Origin: Liolophura sinensis | Taxonomy: Eukaryota > Mollusca > Polyplacophora > Chitonida > Chitonidae | Assembly (NCBI RefSeq): GCF_032854445.1 | Contig: NC_088303.1 | Span: 37,271,501-37,335,500 of the forward strand | Direction: 5' to 3' | DNA length: 64,000 bases | Shown: positions 9,701-23,494 of the stretch, in pieces | Layout: the number at the start of each line of letters is the position of its first letter | Numbering within the stretch: position 1 is the stretch's first letter | Position numbers and translations under genes: made by a program | Notes under the pieces: model-generated | The model's database searches: none | Seen by the model: only the letters and a program-made list of their open reading frames with translations | Told to the model about the DNA's origin: nothing

Positions 9701-12700
9701 CAGGTGTTGAAAAATTGCAAATTTCCTTGGTTTCCATGGAGTAAGAGCCGTTGCTGGGCACGTGATCTTGACATCATTGATTATTCATTTGTGGCTACAG
9801 CCAAAAGTATTGGTCGGAGAGCAACGCGGTTTGCACCATTCGATTTCTCGTCACAAAATACGTCGGATTAGCCTCTTACCAGCAGCATTGGAACACTTTT
9901 TCCACTTTTGGATTTTTGCCTGGTGTTTTTGCGAATTAAAATCGACTACATTTACTATGTACCATCGCGACTGGTCATTACTATATTCAACTTTTCATTA
10001 TAAGTTATGTGCCCTTCGGTAGCCCAGAAGACGTCAAATCTTTAGGCAAAGCATATTTAACTCACCCAGCAAATGTCTTACTTCTAAGTCGAAGACAAAC
10101 TCAATGTCTTTATCTACATGTAGAAAAACCACACCATTTGTATATAAAAAAAACACAAGGTACTTGATACAGTCCGCTGTAAAAAGTACAATTAAACACT
10201 GACCCACATCAATAAGGTGCCAAAAGATGCGCAATTGGGCCAGGCATCTCCAGCTGTTGAAAAATTGCAAATTTCCTTGGTTTCCATGGAGTAAGAGCCG
10301 TTGCTGGGCACGTGATCTTGACATCATTGATTATTCAATTGTGGCTACAGCCAAAAGTATTGGTCGGAGAGCAACGCGGTTTGCACCATTCGATTTCTCG
10401 TCACAAAATACGTCGGATTAGTCTCTTACGAGCAGCATTGGAACAGTTTTTCCACTTTTGGATTTTTACCTGGTCTTTTTGCGAATTGAAATCGGCTACA
10501 TTTACTATGTACCATTGTAAATGGTCATTACTATATTCAACTTTTCATTATAAGTTATGTGCCCTTCGGTAGCCCAGACGACGTCAAATCTTTGGGCCAA
10601 GCCCATTTAACTCACCCAGCAAATGTCTTACTTCTAAGTCGAAGACAATCTCAATGTCTTTATCTACATGTAGAAAAACCACACCATTTGTATATAGAAA
10701 AACACAAGGTACTTGACACAGTCCGCTGTAAAAAGTACAATTGAACACTGACCCACATTAAACAGGTGCCAAAAGATGCGCAATTGGGCCAGGCATCTCC
10801 AGCTGTTGAAAAATTGCAAATTTCCTTGGTTTCCATGGAGTAAGAGCCGTTGCTGGGCACGTGATCTTGACATCATTGATTATTCATTTGTGGCTACAGC
10901 CAAAAGTATTGGTCGGAGAGCAACGCGGTTTGCACCATTCGATTTCTCGTCACAAAATACGTCGGATTAGCCTCTTACCAGCAGCATTGGAACAGTTTTT
11001 CCACTTTTGGATTTTTGCCTGGTCTTTTTGCGAATTGAAATCGGCTACATTTACTATGTACCATCGCGACTGGTCATTACTATGTTCAACTTTTCATTAT
11101 AAGTTATGTGCCCTTCGGTAGCCCAGACGACGTCAAATCTTTGGGCAAAGCCCATTTAACTCACCCAGCAAATGTCTTACTTCTAAGTCGAAGACAAACT
11201 CAATGTCTTTATCTACATGTAGAAAAACCACACCATTTGTATATAAAAAAACACAAGGTACTTGATACAGTCCACTGTAAAAAATACAATTGAACACTGA
11301 CCCACATCAATAAGGTGCCGAAAGATGCGCAATTGGGCCAGGCATCTCCAGCTGTTGAAAAATTGCAAATTTCCTTGGTTTCCATGGAGTAAGAGCCGTT
11401 GCTGGGCACGTGATCTTGACATCATTGATTATTCAATTGTGGCTACAGCCAAAAGTATTGGTCGGAGAGCAACGCGGTTTGCACCATTCGATTTCTCGTC
11501 ACAAAATACGTCGGATTAGTCTCTTACGAGCAGCATTGGAACAGTTTTTCCACTTTTGGATTTTTTACCTGGTCTTTTTGCGAATTGAAATCGGCTACAT
11601 TTACTATGTACCATTGTAAATGGTCATTACTATATTCAACTTTTCATTATAAGTTATGTGCCCTTCGGTAGCCCAGACGACGTCAAATCTTTGGGCCAAG
11701 CCCATTTAACTCACCCAGCAAATGTCTTACTTCTAAGTCGAAGACAATCTCAATGTCTTTATCTACATGTAGAAAAACCACACCATTTGTATATAGAAAA
11801 ACACAAGGTACTTGACACAGTCCGCTGTAAAAAGTACAATTGAACACTGACCCACATCAATAAGGTGCCAAAAGATGCGCAATTGGGCCACGCATCTCCA
11901 GGTGTTGAAAAATTGCAAATTTCCTTGGTTTCCATGGAGTAAGAGCCGTTGCTGGGCACGTGATCTTGACATCATTGATTATTCATTTGTGGCTACAGCC
12001 AAAAGTATTGGTCGGAGAGCAACGCGGTTTGCACCATTCGATTTCTCGTCACAAAATACGTCGGATTAGCCTCTTACCAGCAGCATTGGAACAGTTTTTC
12101 CACTTTTGGATTTTTGCCTGGTCTTTTTGCGAATTGAAATCGGCTACATTTACTATGTACCATCGCGACTGGTCATTACTATGTTCAACTTTTCATTATA
12201 AGTTATGTGCCCTTCGGTAGCCCAGACGACGTCAAATCTTTGGGCCAAGCCCATTTAACTCACCCAGCAAATGTCTTACTTCTAAGTCGAAGACAAACTC
12301 AATGTCTTTATCTACATGTAGAAAAACCACACCATTTGTATATAAAAAAACACAAGGTACTTGATACAGTCTGCTGTAAAAAGTACAACTGAACACTGAC
12401 CCACATCAATAAGGTGCCAAAAGATGCGCAATTGGGCCAGGCATCTCCAGCTGTTGAAAAATTGCAAATTTCCTTGGTTTCCATGGAGTAAGAGCCGTTG
12501 CTGGGCACGTGATCTTGACATCAATGATTATTCATTTGTGGCTATAGCCAAAAGTATTGGTCGGAGAGCAACGCGGTTTGCACCATTCGATTTCTCGTCA
12601 CAAAATACGTCGGATTAGCCTCTTACCAGCAGCATTGGAACACTTTTTCCACTTTTGGATTTTTGCCTGGTGTTTTTGCGAATTGAAATCGACTACATTT

Positions 12701-12743
12701 ACTATGTACCATCGCGACTGGTCATTACTATATTCAACTTTTC

Positions 12744-15195
12744 ATTATAAGTTATGTGCCCTTCGGTAGCCCAGAAGACGTCAAATCTTTGGGCAAAGCA
12801 TATTTAACTCACCCAGCAAATGTCTTACTTCTAAGTCGAAGACAAACTCAATGTCTTTATCTACATGTAGAAAAACCACACCATTTGTATATAAAAAAAA
12901 CACAAGGTACTTGATACAGTCCGCTGTAAAAAGTACAATTAAACACTGACCCACATCAATAAGGTGCCAAAAGATGCGCAATTGGGCCAGGCATCTCCAG
13001 CTGTTGAAAAATTGCAAATTTCCTTGGTTTCCATGGAGTAAGAGCCGTTGCTGGGCACGTGATCTTGACATCGTTGATTATTCAATTGTGGCTACAGCCA
13101 AAAGTATTGGTCGGAGAGCAACGCGGTTAGCACCATTCGATTTCTCGTCACAAAATACGTCGGATTAGTCTCTTACGAGCAACATTGGAACAGTTTTTCC
13201 ACTTTTGGATTTTTACCTGGTCTTTTTGCGAATTGAAATCGGCTACATTTACTATGTACCATTGTAAATGGTCATTACTATATTCAACTTTTCATTATAA
13301 GTTATGTGCCCTTCGGTAGCCCAGACGACGTCAAATCTTTGGGCCAAGCCCATTTAACTCACCCAGCAAATGTCTTACTTCTAAGTCGAAGACAATCTCA
13401 ATGTCTTTATCTACATGTAGAAAAACCACACCATTTGTATATAGAAAAACACAAGGTACTTGACACAGTCCGCTGTAAAAAGTACAATTGAACACTGACC
13501 CACATTAAACAGGTGCCAAAAGATGCGCAATTGGGCCAGGCATCTCCAGGTGTTGAAAAATTGCAAATTTCCTTGGTTTCCATGGAGTAAGAGCCGTTGC
13601 TGGGCACGTGATCTTGACATCATTGATTATTCATTTGTGGCTACAGCCAAAAGTATTGGTCGGAGAGCAACGCGGTTTGCACCATTCGATTTCTCGTCAC
13701 AAAATACGTCGGATTAGCCTCTTACCAGCAGCATTGGAACAGTTTTTCCACTTTTGGATTTTTGCCTGGTCTTTTTGCGAATTGAAATCGGCTACATTTA
13801 CTATGTACCATCGCGACTGGTCATTACTATGTTCAACTTTTCATTATAAGTTATGTGCCCTTCGGTAGCCCAGACGACGTCAAATCTTTGGGCAAAGCCC
13901 ATTTAACTCACCCAGCAAATGTCTTACTTCTAAGTCGAAGACAAACTCAATGTCTTTATCTACATGTAGAAAAACCACACCATTTGTATATAAAAAAACA
14001 CAAGGTACTTGATACAGTCCACTGTAAAAAATACAATTGAACACTGACCCACATCAATAAGGTGCCGAAAGATGCGCAATTGGGCCAGGCATCTCCAGCT
14101 GTTGAAAAATTGCAAATTTGCTTGGTTTCCATGGAGTAAGAGCCGTTGCTGGGCACGTGATCTTGACATCAATGATTATTCATTTGTGGCTATAGCCAAA
14201 AGTATTGGTCGGAGAGCAACGCGGTTTGCACCATTCGATTTCTCGTCACAAAATACGTCGGATTAGCCTCTTACCAGCAGCATTGGAACACTTTTTCCAC
14301 TTTTGGATTTTTGCCTGGTCTTTTTGCGAATTGAAATCGGCTACATTTACTATGTACCATCGCGACTGGTCATTACTATATTCAACTTTTCATTATAAGT
14401 TATGTGCCCTTCGGTAGCCCAGACGACGTCAAATCTTTGGGCCAAGCCCATTTAACTCACCCAGCAAATGTCTTACTTCTAAGTCGAAGACAAACTCAAT
14501 GTCTTTATCTACATGTAGAAAAACCACACCATTTGTATATAAAAAAAACACAAGGTACTTGATACAGTCCGCTGTAAAAAGTACAATTAAACACTGACCC
14601 ACATCAATAAGGTGCCAAAAGATGCGCAATTGGGCCAGGCATCTCCAGGTGTTGAAAAATTGCAAATTTCCTTGGTTTCCATGGAGTAAGAGCCGTTGCT
14701 GGGCACGTGATCTTGACATCATTGATTATTCAATTGTGGCTACAGCCAAAAGTATTGGTCGGAGAGCAACGCGGTTTGCACCATTCGATTTCTCGTCACA
14801 AAATACGTCGGATTAGTCTCTTACGAGCAGCATTGGAACAGTTTTTCCACTTTTGGATTTTTACCTGGTCTTTTTGCGAATTGAAATCGGCTACATTTAC
14901 TATGTACCATTGTAAATGGTCATTACTATATTCAACTTTTCATTATAAGTTATGTGCCCTTCGGTAGCCCAGACGACGTCAAATCTTTGGGCCAAGCCCA
15001 TTTAACTCACCCAGCAAATGTCTTACTTCTAAGTCGAAGACAATCTCAATGTCTTTATCTACATGTAGAAAAACCACACCATTTGTATATAGAAAAACAC
15101 AAGGTACTTGACACAGTCCGCTGTAAAAAGTACAATTGAACACTGACCCACATTAAACAGGTGCCAAAAGATGCGCAATTGGGCCAGGCATCTCC
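12744..15195. repeat. Duplicated block, copy 2 (offset 5494 bp)
   Basis: Partner of 7250-9700. The edges are approximate: the left edge lies within the conserved 'ttcattataag' segment just before the anchor at 12756, and the right edge lies before the monomer at 14954 diverges from the hybrid at 9460. Confidence 0.78.
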
Positions 15196-15439
15196 AGCTG
15201 TTGAAAAATTGCAAATTTCCTTGGTTTCCATGGAGTAAGAGCCGTTGCTGGGCACGTGATCTTGACATCATTGATTATTCATTTGTGGCTACAGCCAAAA
15301 GTATTGGTCGGAGAGCAACGCGGTTTGCACCATTCGATTTCTCGTCACAAAATACGTCGGATTAGCCTCTTACCAGCAGCATTGGAACAGTTTTTCCACT
15401 TTTGGATTTTTGCCTGGTCTTTTTGCGAATTGAAATCGG

Positions 15440-17030
15440 CTACATTTACTATGTACCATCGCGACTGGTCATTACTATGTTCAACTTTTCATTATAAGTT
15501 ATGTGCCCTTCGGTAGCCCAGACGACGTCAAATCTTTGGGCAAAGCCCATTTAACTCACCCAGCAAATGTCTTACTTCTAAGTCGAAGACAAACTCAATG
15601 TCTTTATCTACATGTAGAAAAACCACACCATTTGTATATAAAAAAACACAAGGTACTTGATACAGTCCACTGTAAAAAATACAATTGAACACTGACCCAC
15701 ATCAATAAGGTGCCGAAAGATGCGCAATTGGGCCAGGCATCTCCAGCTGTTGAAAAATTGCAAATTTGCTTGGTTTCCATGGAGTAAGAGCCGTTGCTGG
15801 GCACGTGATCTTGACATCAATGATTATTCATTTGTGGCTATAGCCAAAAGTATTGGTCGGAGAGCAACGCGGTTTGCACCATTCGATTTCTCGTCACAAA
15901 ATACGTCGGATTAGCCTCTTACCAGCAGCATTGGAACACTTTTTCCACTTTTGGATTTTTGCCTGGTGTTTTTGCGAATTGAAATCGACTACATTTACTA
16001 TGTACCATCGCGACTGGTCATTACTATATTCAACTTTTCATTATAAGTTATGTGCCCTTCGGTAGCCCAGAAGACGTCAAATCTTTAGGCAAAGCATATT
16101 TAACTCACCCAGCAAATGTCTTACTTCTAAGTCGAAGACAAACTCAATGTCTTTATCTACATGTAGAAAAACCACACCATTTGTATATAAAAAAAACACA
16201 AGGTACTTAATACAGTCCGCTGTAAAGAGTACAATTAAACACTGACCCACATCAATAAGGTGCCAAAAGATGCGCAATTGGGCCAGGCATCTCCAGCTGT
16301 TGAAAAATTGCAAATTTCCTTGGTTTCCATGGAGTAAGAGCCGTTGCTGGGCACGTGATCTTGACATCATTGATTATTCAATTGTGGCTACAGCCAAAAG
16401 TATTGGTCGGAGAGCAACGCGGTTTGCACCATTCGATTTCTCGTTACAAAATACGTCGGATTAGTCTCTTACCAGCAGCATTGGAACAGTTTTTCCACTT
16501 TTGGATTTTTGCCTGGTCTTTTTGCGAATTGAAATCGGCTACATTTACTATGTACCATTGTAAATGGTCATTACTATATTCAACTTTTCATTATAAGTTA
16601 TGTGCCCTTCGGTAGCCCAGACGACGTCAAATCTTTGGGCCAAGCCCATTTAACTCACCCAGCAAATGTCTTAATTCTAAGTCGAAGACAAGCTCAATGT
16701 CTTTATCTACATGTAGAAAAACCACACCATTTGTATATAAAAAAACACAAGGTACTTGACACAGTCCGCTGTAAAAAGTACAATTGAACACTGACCCACA
16801 TTAAACAGGTGCCAAAAGATGCGCAATTGGGCCAGGCATCTCCAGCTGTTAAAAAATTGCAAATTTCCTTGGTTTCCATGGAGTAAGAGCCGTTGCTGGG
16901 CACGTGATCTTGACATCATTGATTATTCATTTGTTACTACAGCCAAAAGTATTGGTCGGAGAGGAACGCGGTTTGCACCATTCGATTTCTCGTCAGAAAA
17001 TACGTCGGATTAGCCTCTTACCAGCAGCAT
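15440..17030. repeat. Z-X-W block, copy 1 (offset 3296 bp, 6 monomers)
   Basis: Anchors 15503, 16052 and 16602 match 18799, 19348 and 19898. Markers are 'aatttgcttgg', 'tcgttacaaa' and the W set ('gttactac', 'gagaggaacg', 'gtcagaaa'). Private differences are 'gtacttaatac' and 'gtaaagag' in this copy and 'aacccaccc' in the other. The match ends at about 17030/20326, where this copy continues 'aacag' and the other 'aacac'. Confidence 0.8.
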
Positions 17031-18735
17031 TGGAACAGTTTTTCCACTTTTGGATTTTTGCCTGGTCTTTTTGCGAATTGAAATCGGCTACATTTACTAT
17101 GTACCATTGTAAATGGTCATTACTATATTCAACTTTTCATTATAAGTTATGTGCCCTTCGGTAGCCCAGACGACGTCAAATCTTTGGGCCAAGCCCATTT
17201 AACTCACCCAGCAAATGTCTTACTTCTAAGTCGAAGACAATCTCAATGTCTTTATCTACATGTAGAAAAACCACACCATTTGTATATAGAAAAACACAAG
17301 GTACTTGACACAGTCCGCTGTAAAAAGTACAATTGAACACTGACCCACATTAAACAGGTGCCAAAAGATGCGCAATTGGGCCAGGCATCTCCAGGTGTTG
17401 AAAAATTGCAAATTTCCTTGGTTTCCATGGAGTAAGAGCCGTTGCTGGGCACGTGATCTTGACATCATTGATTATTCATTTGTGGCTACAGCCAAAAGTA
17501 TTGGTCGGAGAGCAACGCGGTTTGCACCATTCGATTTCTCGTCACAAAATACGTCGGATTAGCCTCTTACCAGCAGCATTGGAACACTTTTTCCACTTTT
17601 GGATTTTTGCCTGGTGTTTTTGCGAATTAAAATCGACTACATTTACTATGTACCATCGCGACTGGTCATTACTATATTCAACTTTTCATTATAAGTTATG
17701 TGCCCTTCGGTAGCCCAGAAGACGTCAAATCTTTAGGCAAAGCATATTTAACTCACCCAGCAAATGTCTTACTTCTAAGTCGAAGACAAACTCAATGTCT
17801 TTATCTACATGTAGAAAAACCACACCATTTGTATATAAAAAAAACACAAGGTACTTGATACAGTCCGCTGTAAAAAGTACAATTAAACACTGACCCACAT
17901 CAATAAGGTGCCAAAAGATGCGCAATTGGGCCAGGCATCTCCAGCTGTTGAAAAATTGCAAATTTCCTTGGTTTCCATGGAGTAAGAGCCGTTGCTGGGC
18001 ACGTGATCTTGACATCATTGATTATTCAATTGTGGCTACAGCCAAAAGTATTGGTCGGAGAGCAACGCGGTTTGCACCATTCGATTTCTCGTCACAAAAT
18101 ACGTCGGATTAGTCTCTTACGAGCAGCATTGGAACAGTTTTTCCACTTTTGGATTTTTACCTGGTCTTTTTGCGAATTGAAATCGGCTACATTTACTATG
18201 TACCATTGTAAATGGTCATTACTATATTCAACTTTTCATTATAAGTTATGTGCCCTTCGGTAGCCCAGACGACGTCAAATCTTTGGGCCAAGCCCATTTA
18301 ACTCACCCAGCAAATGTCTTACTTCTAAGTCGAAGACAATCTCAATGTCTTTATCTACATGTAGAAAAACCACACCATTTGTATATAGAAAAACACAAGG
18401 TACTTGACACAGTCCGCTGTAAAAAGTACAATTGAACACTGACCCACATTAAACAGGTGCCAAAAGATGCGCAATTGGGCCAGGCATCTCCAGGTGTTGA
18501 AAAATTGCAAATTTCCTTGGTTTCCATGGAGTAAGAGCCGTTGCTGGGCACGTGATCTTGACATCATTGATTATTCATTTGTGGCTACAGCCAAAAGTAT
18601 TGGTCGGAGAGCAACGCAGTTTGCACCATTCGATTTCTCGTCACAAAATACGTCGGATTAGCCTCTTACCAGCAGCATTGGAACAGTTTTTCCACTTTTG
18701 GATTTTTGCCTGGTCTTTTTGCGAATTGAAATCGG

Positions 18736-20326
18736 CTACATTTACTATGTACCATCGCGACTGGTCATTACTATGTTCAACTTTTCATTATAAGTTATGT
18801 GCCCTTCGGTAGCCCAGACGACGTCAAATCTTTGGGCAAAGCCCATTTAACTCACCCAGCAAATGTCTTACTTCTAAGTCGAAGACAAACTCAATGTCTT
18901 TATCTACATGTAGAAAAACCACACCATTTGTATATAAAAAAACACAAGGTACTTGATACAGTCCACTGTAAAAAATACAATTGAACACTGACCCACATCA
19001 ATAAGGTGCCGAAAGATGCGCAATTGGGCCAGGCATCTCCAGCTGTTGAAAAATTGCAAATTTGCTTGGTTTCCATGGAGTAAGAGCCGTTGCTGGGCAC
19101 GTGATCTTGACATCAATGATTATTCATTTGTGGCTATAGCCAAAAGTATTGGTCGGAGAGCAACGCGGTTTGCACCATTCGATTTCTCGTCACAAAATAC
19201 GTCGGATTAGCCTCTTACCAGCAGCATTGGAACAGTTTTTCCACTTTTGGATTTTTGCCTGGTGTTTTTGCGAATTGAAATCGACTACATTTACTATGTA
19301 CCATCGCGACTGGTCATTACTATATTCAACTTTTCATTATAAGTTATGTGCCCTTCGGTAGCCCAGAAGACGTCAAATCTTTAGGCAAAGCATATTTAAC
19401 CCACCCAGCAAATGTCTTACTTCTAAGTCGAAGACAAACTCAATGTCTTTATCTACATGTAGAAAAACCACACCATTTGTATATAAAAAAAACACAAGGT
19501 ACTTGATACAGTCCGCTGTAAAAAGTACAATTAAACACTGACCCACATCAATAAGGTGCCAAAAGATGCGCAATTGGGCCAGGCATCTCCAGCTGTTGAA
19601 AAATTGCAAATTTCCTTGGTTTCCATGGAGTAAGAGCCGTTGCTGGGCACGTGATCTTGACATCATTGATTATTCAATTGTGGCTACAGCCAAAAGTATT
19701 GGTCGGAGAGCAACGCGGTTTGCACCATTCGATTTCTCGTTACAAAATACGTCGGATTAGTCTCTTACCAGCAGCATTGGAACAGTTTTTCCACTTTTGG
19801 ATTTTTGCCTGGTCTTTTTGCGAATTGAAATCGGCTACATTTACTATGTACCATTGTAAATGGTCATTACTATATTCAACTTTTCATTATAAGTTATGTG
19901 CCCTTCGGTAGCCCAGACGACGTCAAATCTTTGGGCCAAGCCCATTTAACTCACCCAGCAAATGTCTTAATTCTAAGTCGAAGACAAGCTCAATGTCTTT
20001 ATCTACATGTAGAAAAACCACACCATTTGTATATAAAAAAACACAAGGTACTTGACACAGTCCGCTGTAAAAAGTACAATTGAACACTGACCCACATTAA
20101 ACAGGTGCCAAAAGATGCGCAATTGGGCCAGGCATCTCCAGCTGTTAAAAAATTGCAAATTTCCTTGGTTTCCATGGAGTAAGAGCCGTTGCTGGGCACG
20201 TGATCTTGACATCATTGATTATTCATTTGTTACTACAGCCAAAAGTATTGGTCGGAGAGGAACGCGGTTTGCACCATTCGATTTCTCGTCAGAAAATACG
20301 TCGGATTAGCCTCTTACCAGCAGCAT
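18736..20326. repeat. Z-X-W block, copy 2 (offset 3296 bp)
   Basis: Partner of 15440-17030. It runs into a Z-type tail, making the monomer at 19898 a W/Z hybrid, and is followed by the first V monomer of the array. Confidence 0.8.
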
Positions 20327-23300
20327 TGGAACACTTTTTCCACTTTTGGATTTTTGCCTGGTGTTTTTGCGAATTAAAATCGACTACATTTACTATGTAC
20401 CATCGCGACTGGTCATTACTATATTCAACTTTTCATTATAAGTTATGTGCCCTTCGGTAGCCCAGACGACGTCAAATCTTTGGGCCAAGCCCATTTAACT
20501 CACCCAGCAAATGTCTTACTTCTAAGTCGAAGACAAACTCAATGTCTTTATCTACATGTAGAAAAACCACACCATTTGTATATAAAAAACATAAAGGTAC
20601 TTCACACATTCCGCTGTAAACTGACCCACATCAATAAGGTGCCGAAAGATGCGCAATTGGGCCAGGCATCTCCAGCTGTTGAAAAATTGCAAATTTCCTT
20701 GGTTTCCATGGAGTAAGAGCCGTTGCTGGGCACGTGATCTTGACATCAATGATTATTCATTTGTGGCTACAGCCAAAAGTATTGGTCGGAGAGCAACGCA
20801 GTTTGCACCATTCGATTTCTCGTCACAAAATACGTCGGATTAGCCTCTTACCAGCAGGATTGGAACACTTTTTCCACTTTTGGATTTTTGCCTGGTGTTT
20901 TTGCGAATTGAAATCGACTACATTTACTATGTACCATCGCGACTGGTCATTACTATATTCAACTTTTCATTATAAGTTATGTGCCCTTCGGTAGCCCAGA
21001 AGACGTCAAATCTTTAGGCAAAGCATATTTAACTCACCCAGCAAATGTCTTACTTCTAAGTCGAAGACAAACTCAATGTCTTTATCTACATGTAGAAAAA
21101 CCACACCATTTGTATATAAAAAAAAACACAAGGTACTTGATACAGTCCGCTGTAAAAAGTACAATTAAACACTGACCCACATCAATAAGGTGCCAAAAGA
21201 TGCGCAATTGGGCCAGGCATCTCCAGCTGTTGAAAAGTTGCAAATTTCCTTGGTTTCCATGGAGTAAGAGCCGTTGCTGGGCACGTGATCTTGACATCAT
21301 TGATTATTCAATTGTGGCTACAGCCAAAAGTATTGGTCGGAGAGCAACGCGGTTTGCACCATTCGATTTCTCGTCACAAAATACGTCGGATTAGTCTCTT
21401 ACGAGCAGCATTGGAACAGTTTTTCCACTTTTGGATTTTTACCTGGTCTTTTTGCGAATTGAAATCGGCTACATTTACTATGTACCATTGTAAATGGTCA
21501 TTACTATATTCAACTTTTCATTATAAGTTATGTGCCCTTCGGTAGCCCAGACGACGTCAAATCTTTGGGCCAAGCCCATTTAACTCACCCAGCAAATGTC
21601 TTACTTCTAAGTCGAAGACAATCTCAATGTCTTTATCTACATGTAGAAAAACCACACCATTTGTATATAGAAAAACACAAGGTACTTGACACAGTCCGCT
21701 GTAAAAAGTACAATTGAACACTGACCCACATTAAACAGGTGCCAAAAGATGCGCAATTGGGCCAGGCATCTCCAGCTGTTGAAAAATTGCAAATTTCCTT
21801 GGTTTCCATGGAGTAAGAGCCGTTGCTGGGCACGTGATCTTGACATCATTGATTATTCATTTGTGGCTACAGCCAAAAGTATTGGTCGGAGAGCAACGCG
21901 GTTTGCACCATTCGATTTCTCGTCACAAAATACGTCGGATTAGCCTCTTACCAGCAGCATTGGAACAGTTTTTCCACTTTTGGATTTTTGGCTGGTCTTT
22001 TTGCGAATTGAAATCGGCTACATTTACTATGTACCATCGCGACTGGTCATTACTATGTTCAACTTTTCATTATAAGTTATGTGCCCTTCGGTAGCCCAGA
22101 CGACGTCAAATCTTTGGGCAAAGCCCATTTAACTCACCCAGCAAATGTCTTACTTCTAAGTCGAAGACAAACTCAATGTCTTTATCTACATGTAGAAAAA
22201 CCACACCATTTGTATATAAAAAAACACAAGGTACTCGATACAGTCTGCTGTAAAAAGTACAACTGAACACTGACCCACATCAATAAGGTGACAAAAGATG
22301 CGCAATTGGGCCAGGCATCTCCAGCTGTTGAAAAATTGCAAATTTCCTTGGTTTCCATGGAGTAAGAGCCGTTGCTGGGCACGTGATCTTGACATCAATG
22401 ATTATTCATTTGTGGCTATAGCCAAAAGTATTGGTCGGAGAGCAACGCGGTTTGCACCATTCGATTTCTCGTCACAAAATACGTCGGATTAGCCTCTTAC
22501 CAGCAGCATTGGAACACTTTTTCCACTTTTGGATTTTTGCCTGGTGTTTTTGCGAATTGAAATCGACTACATTTACTATGTACCATCGCGACTGGTCATT
22601 ACTATATTCAACTTTTCATTATAAGTTATGTGCCCTTCGGTAGCCCAGAAGACGTCAAATCTTTGGGCAAAGCATATTTAACTCACCCAGCAAATGTCTT
22701 ACTTCTAAGTCGAAGACAAACTCAATGTCTTTATCTACATGTAGAAAAACCACACCATTTGTATATAAAAAAACACAAGGTACTTGATACAGTCCGCTGT
22801 AAAAAGTACAATTAAACACTGACCCACATCAATAAGGTGCCAAAAGATGCGCAATTGGGCCAGGCATCTCCAGCTGTTGAAAAATTGCAAATTTCCTTGG
22901 TTTCCATGGAGTAAGAGCCGTTGCTGGGCACGTGATCTTGACATCGTTGATTATTCAATTGTGGCTACAGCCAAAAGTATTGGTCGGAGAGCAACGCGGT
23001 TAGCACCATTCGATTTCTCGTCACAAAATACGTCGGATTAGTCTCTTGCGAGCAGCATTGGAACAGTTTTTCCACTTTTGGATTTTTACCTGGTCTTTTT
23101 GCGAATTGAAATCGGCTACATTTACTATGTACCATTGTAAATGGTCATTACTATATTCAACTTTTCATTATAAGTTATGTGCCCTTCGGTAGCCCAGACG
23201 ACGTCAAATCTTTGGGCCAAGCCCATTTAACTCACCCAGCAAATGTCTTACTTCTAAGTCGAAGACAAACTCAATGTCTTTATCTACATGTAGAAAAACC

Positions 23301-23494
23301 ACACCATTTGTATATAAAAAAACACAAGGTACTTGATACAGTCTGCTGTAAAAAATACAATTGAACACTGACCCACATCAATAAGGTGCCGAAAGATGCG
23401 CAATTGGGCCAGGCATCTCCAGCTGTTGAAAAATTGCAAATTTGCTTGGTTTCCATGGAGTAAGAGCCGTTGCTGGGCACGTGATCTTGACATC

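Larger units (their letters stand above)
6163..20446. repeat. X-Y-Z trimer zone (1648-bp unit) with crossover dimers
   Basis: Twenty-six monomers. X anchors: 6163, 7262, 8910, 10009, 12756, 14404, 16052, 17700, 19348, each 550 bp from an extra A after 'tatat'. Y anchors: 6713, 7812, 10559, 11658, 13306, 14954, 18250. Z anchors: 8361, 12207, 13855, 15503, 18799. W anchor: 16602. Hybrids: 9460 and 17151 (Y head, Z tail), 11108 (Z head, X tail), 19898 (W head, Z tail). From 12756 the X anchors recur every 1648 bp four times in succession (12756, 14404, 16052, 17700, 19348). Where X-to-X spacing is 1099, a Z is missing (6163) or a hybrid stands in for a Y and a Z (8910). Between 10009 and 12756 the Z/X hybrid at 11108 replaces a Z and an X. 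Confidence 0.88.
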
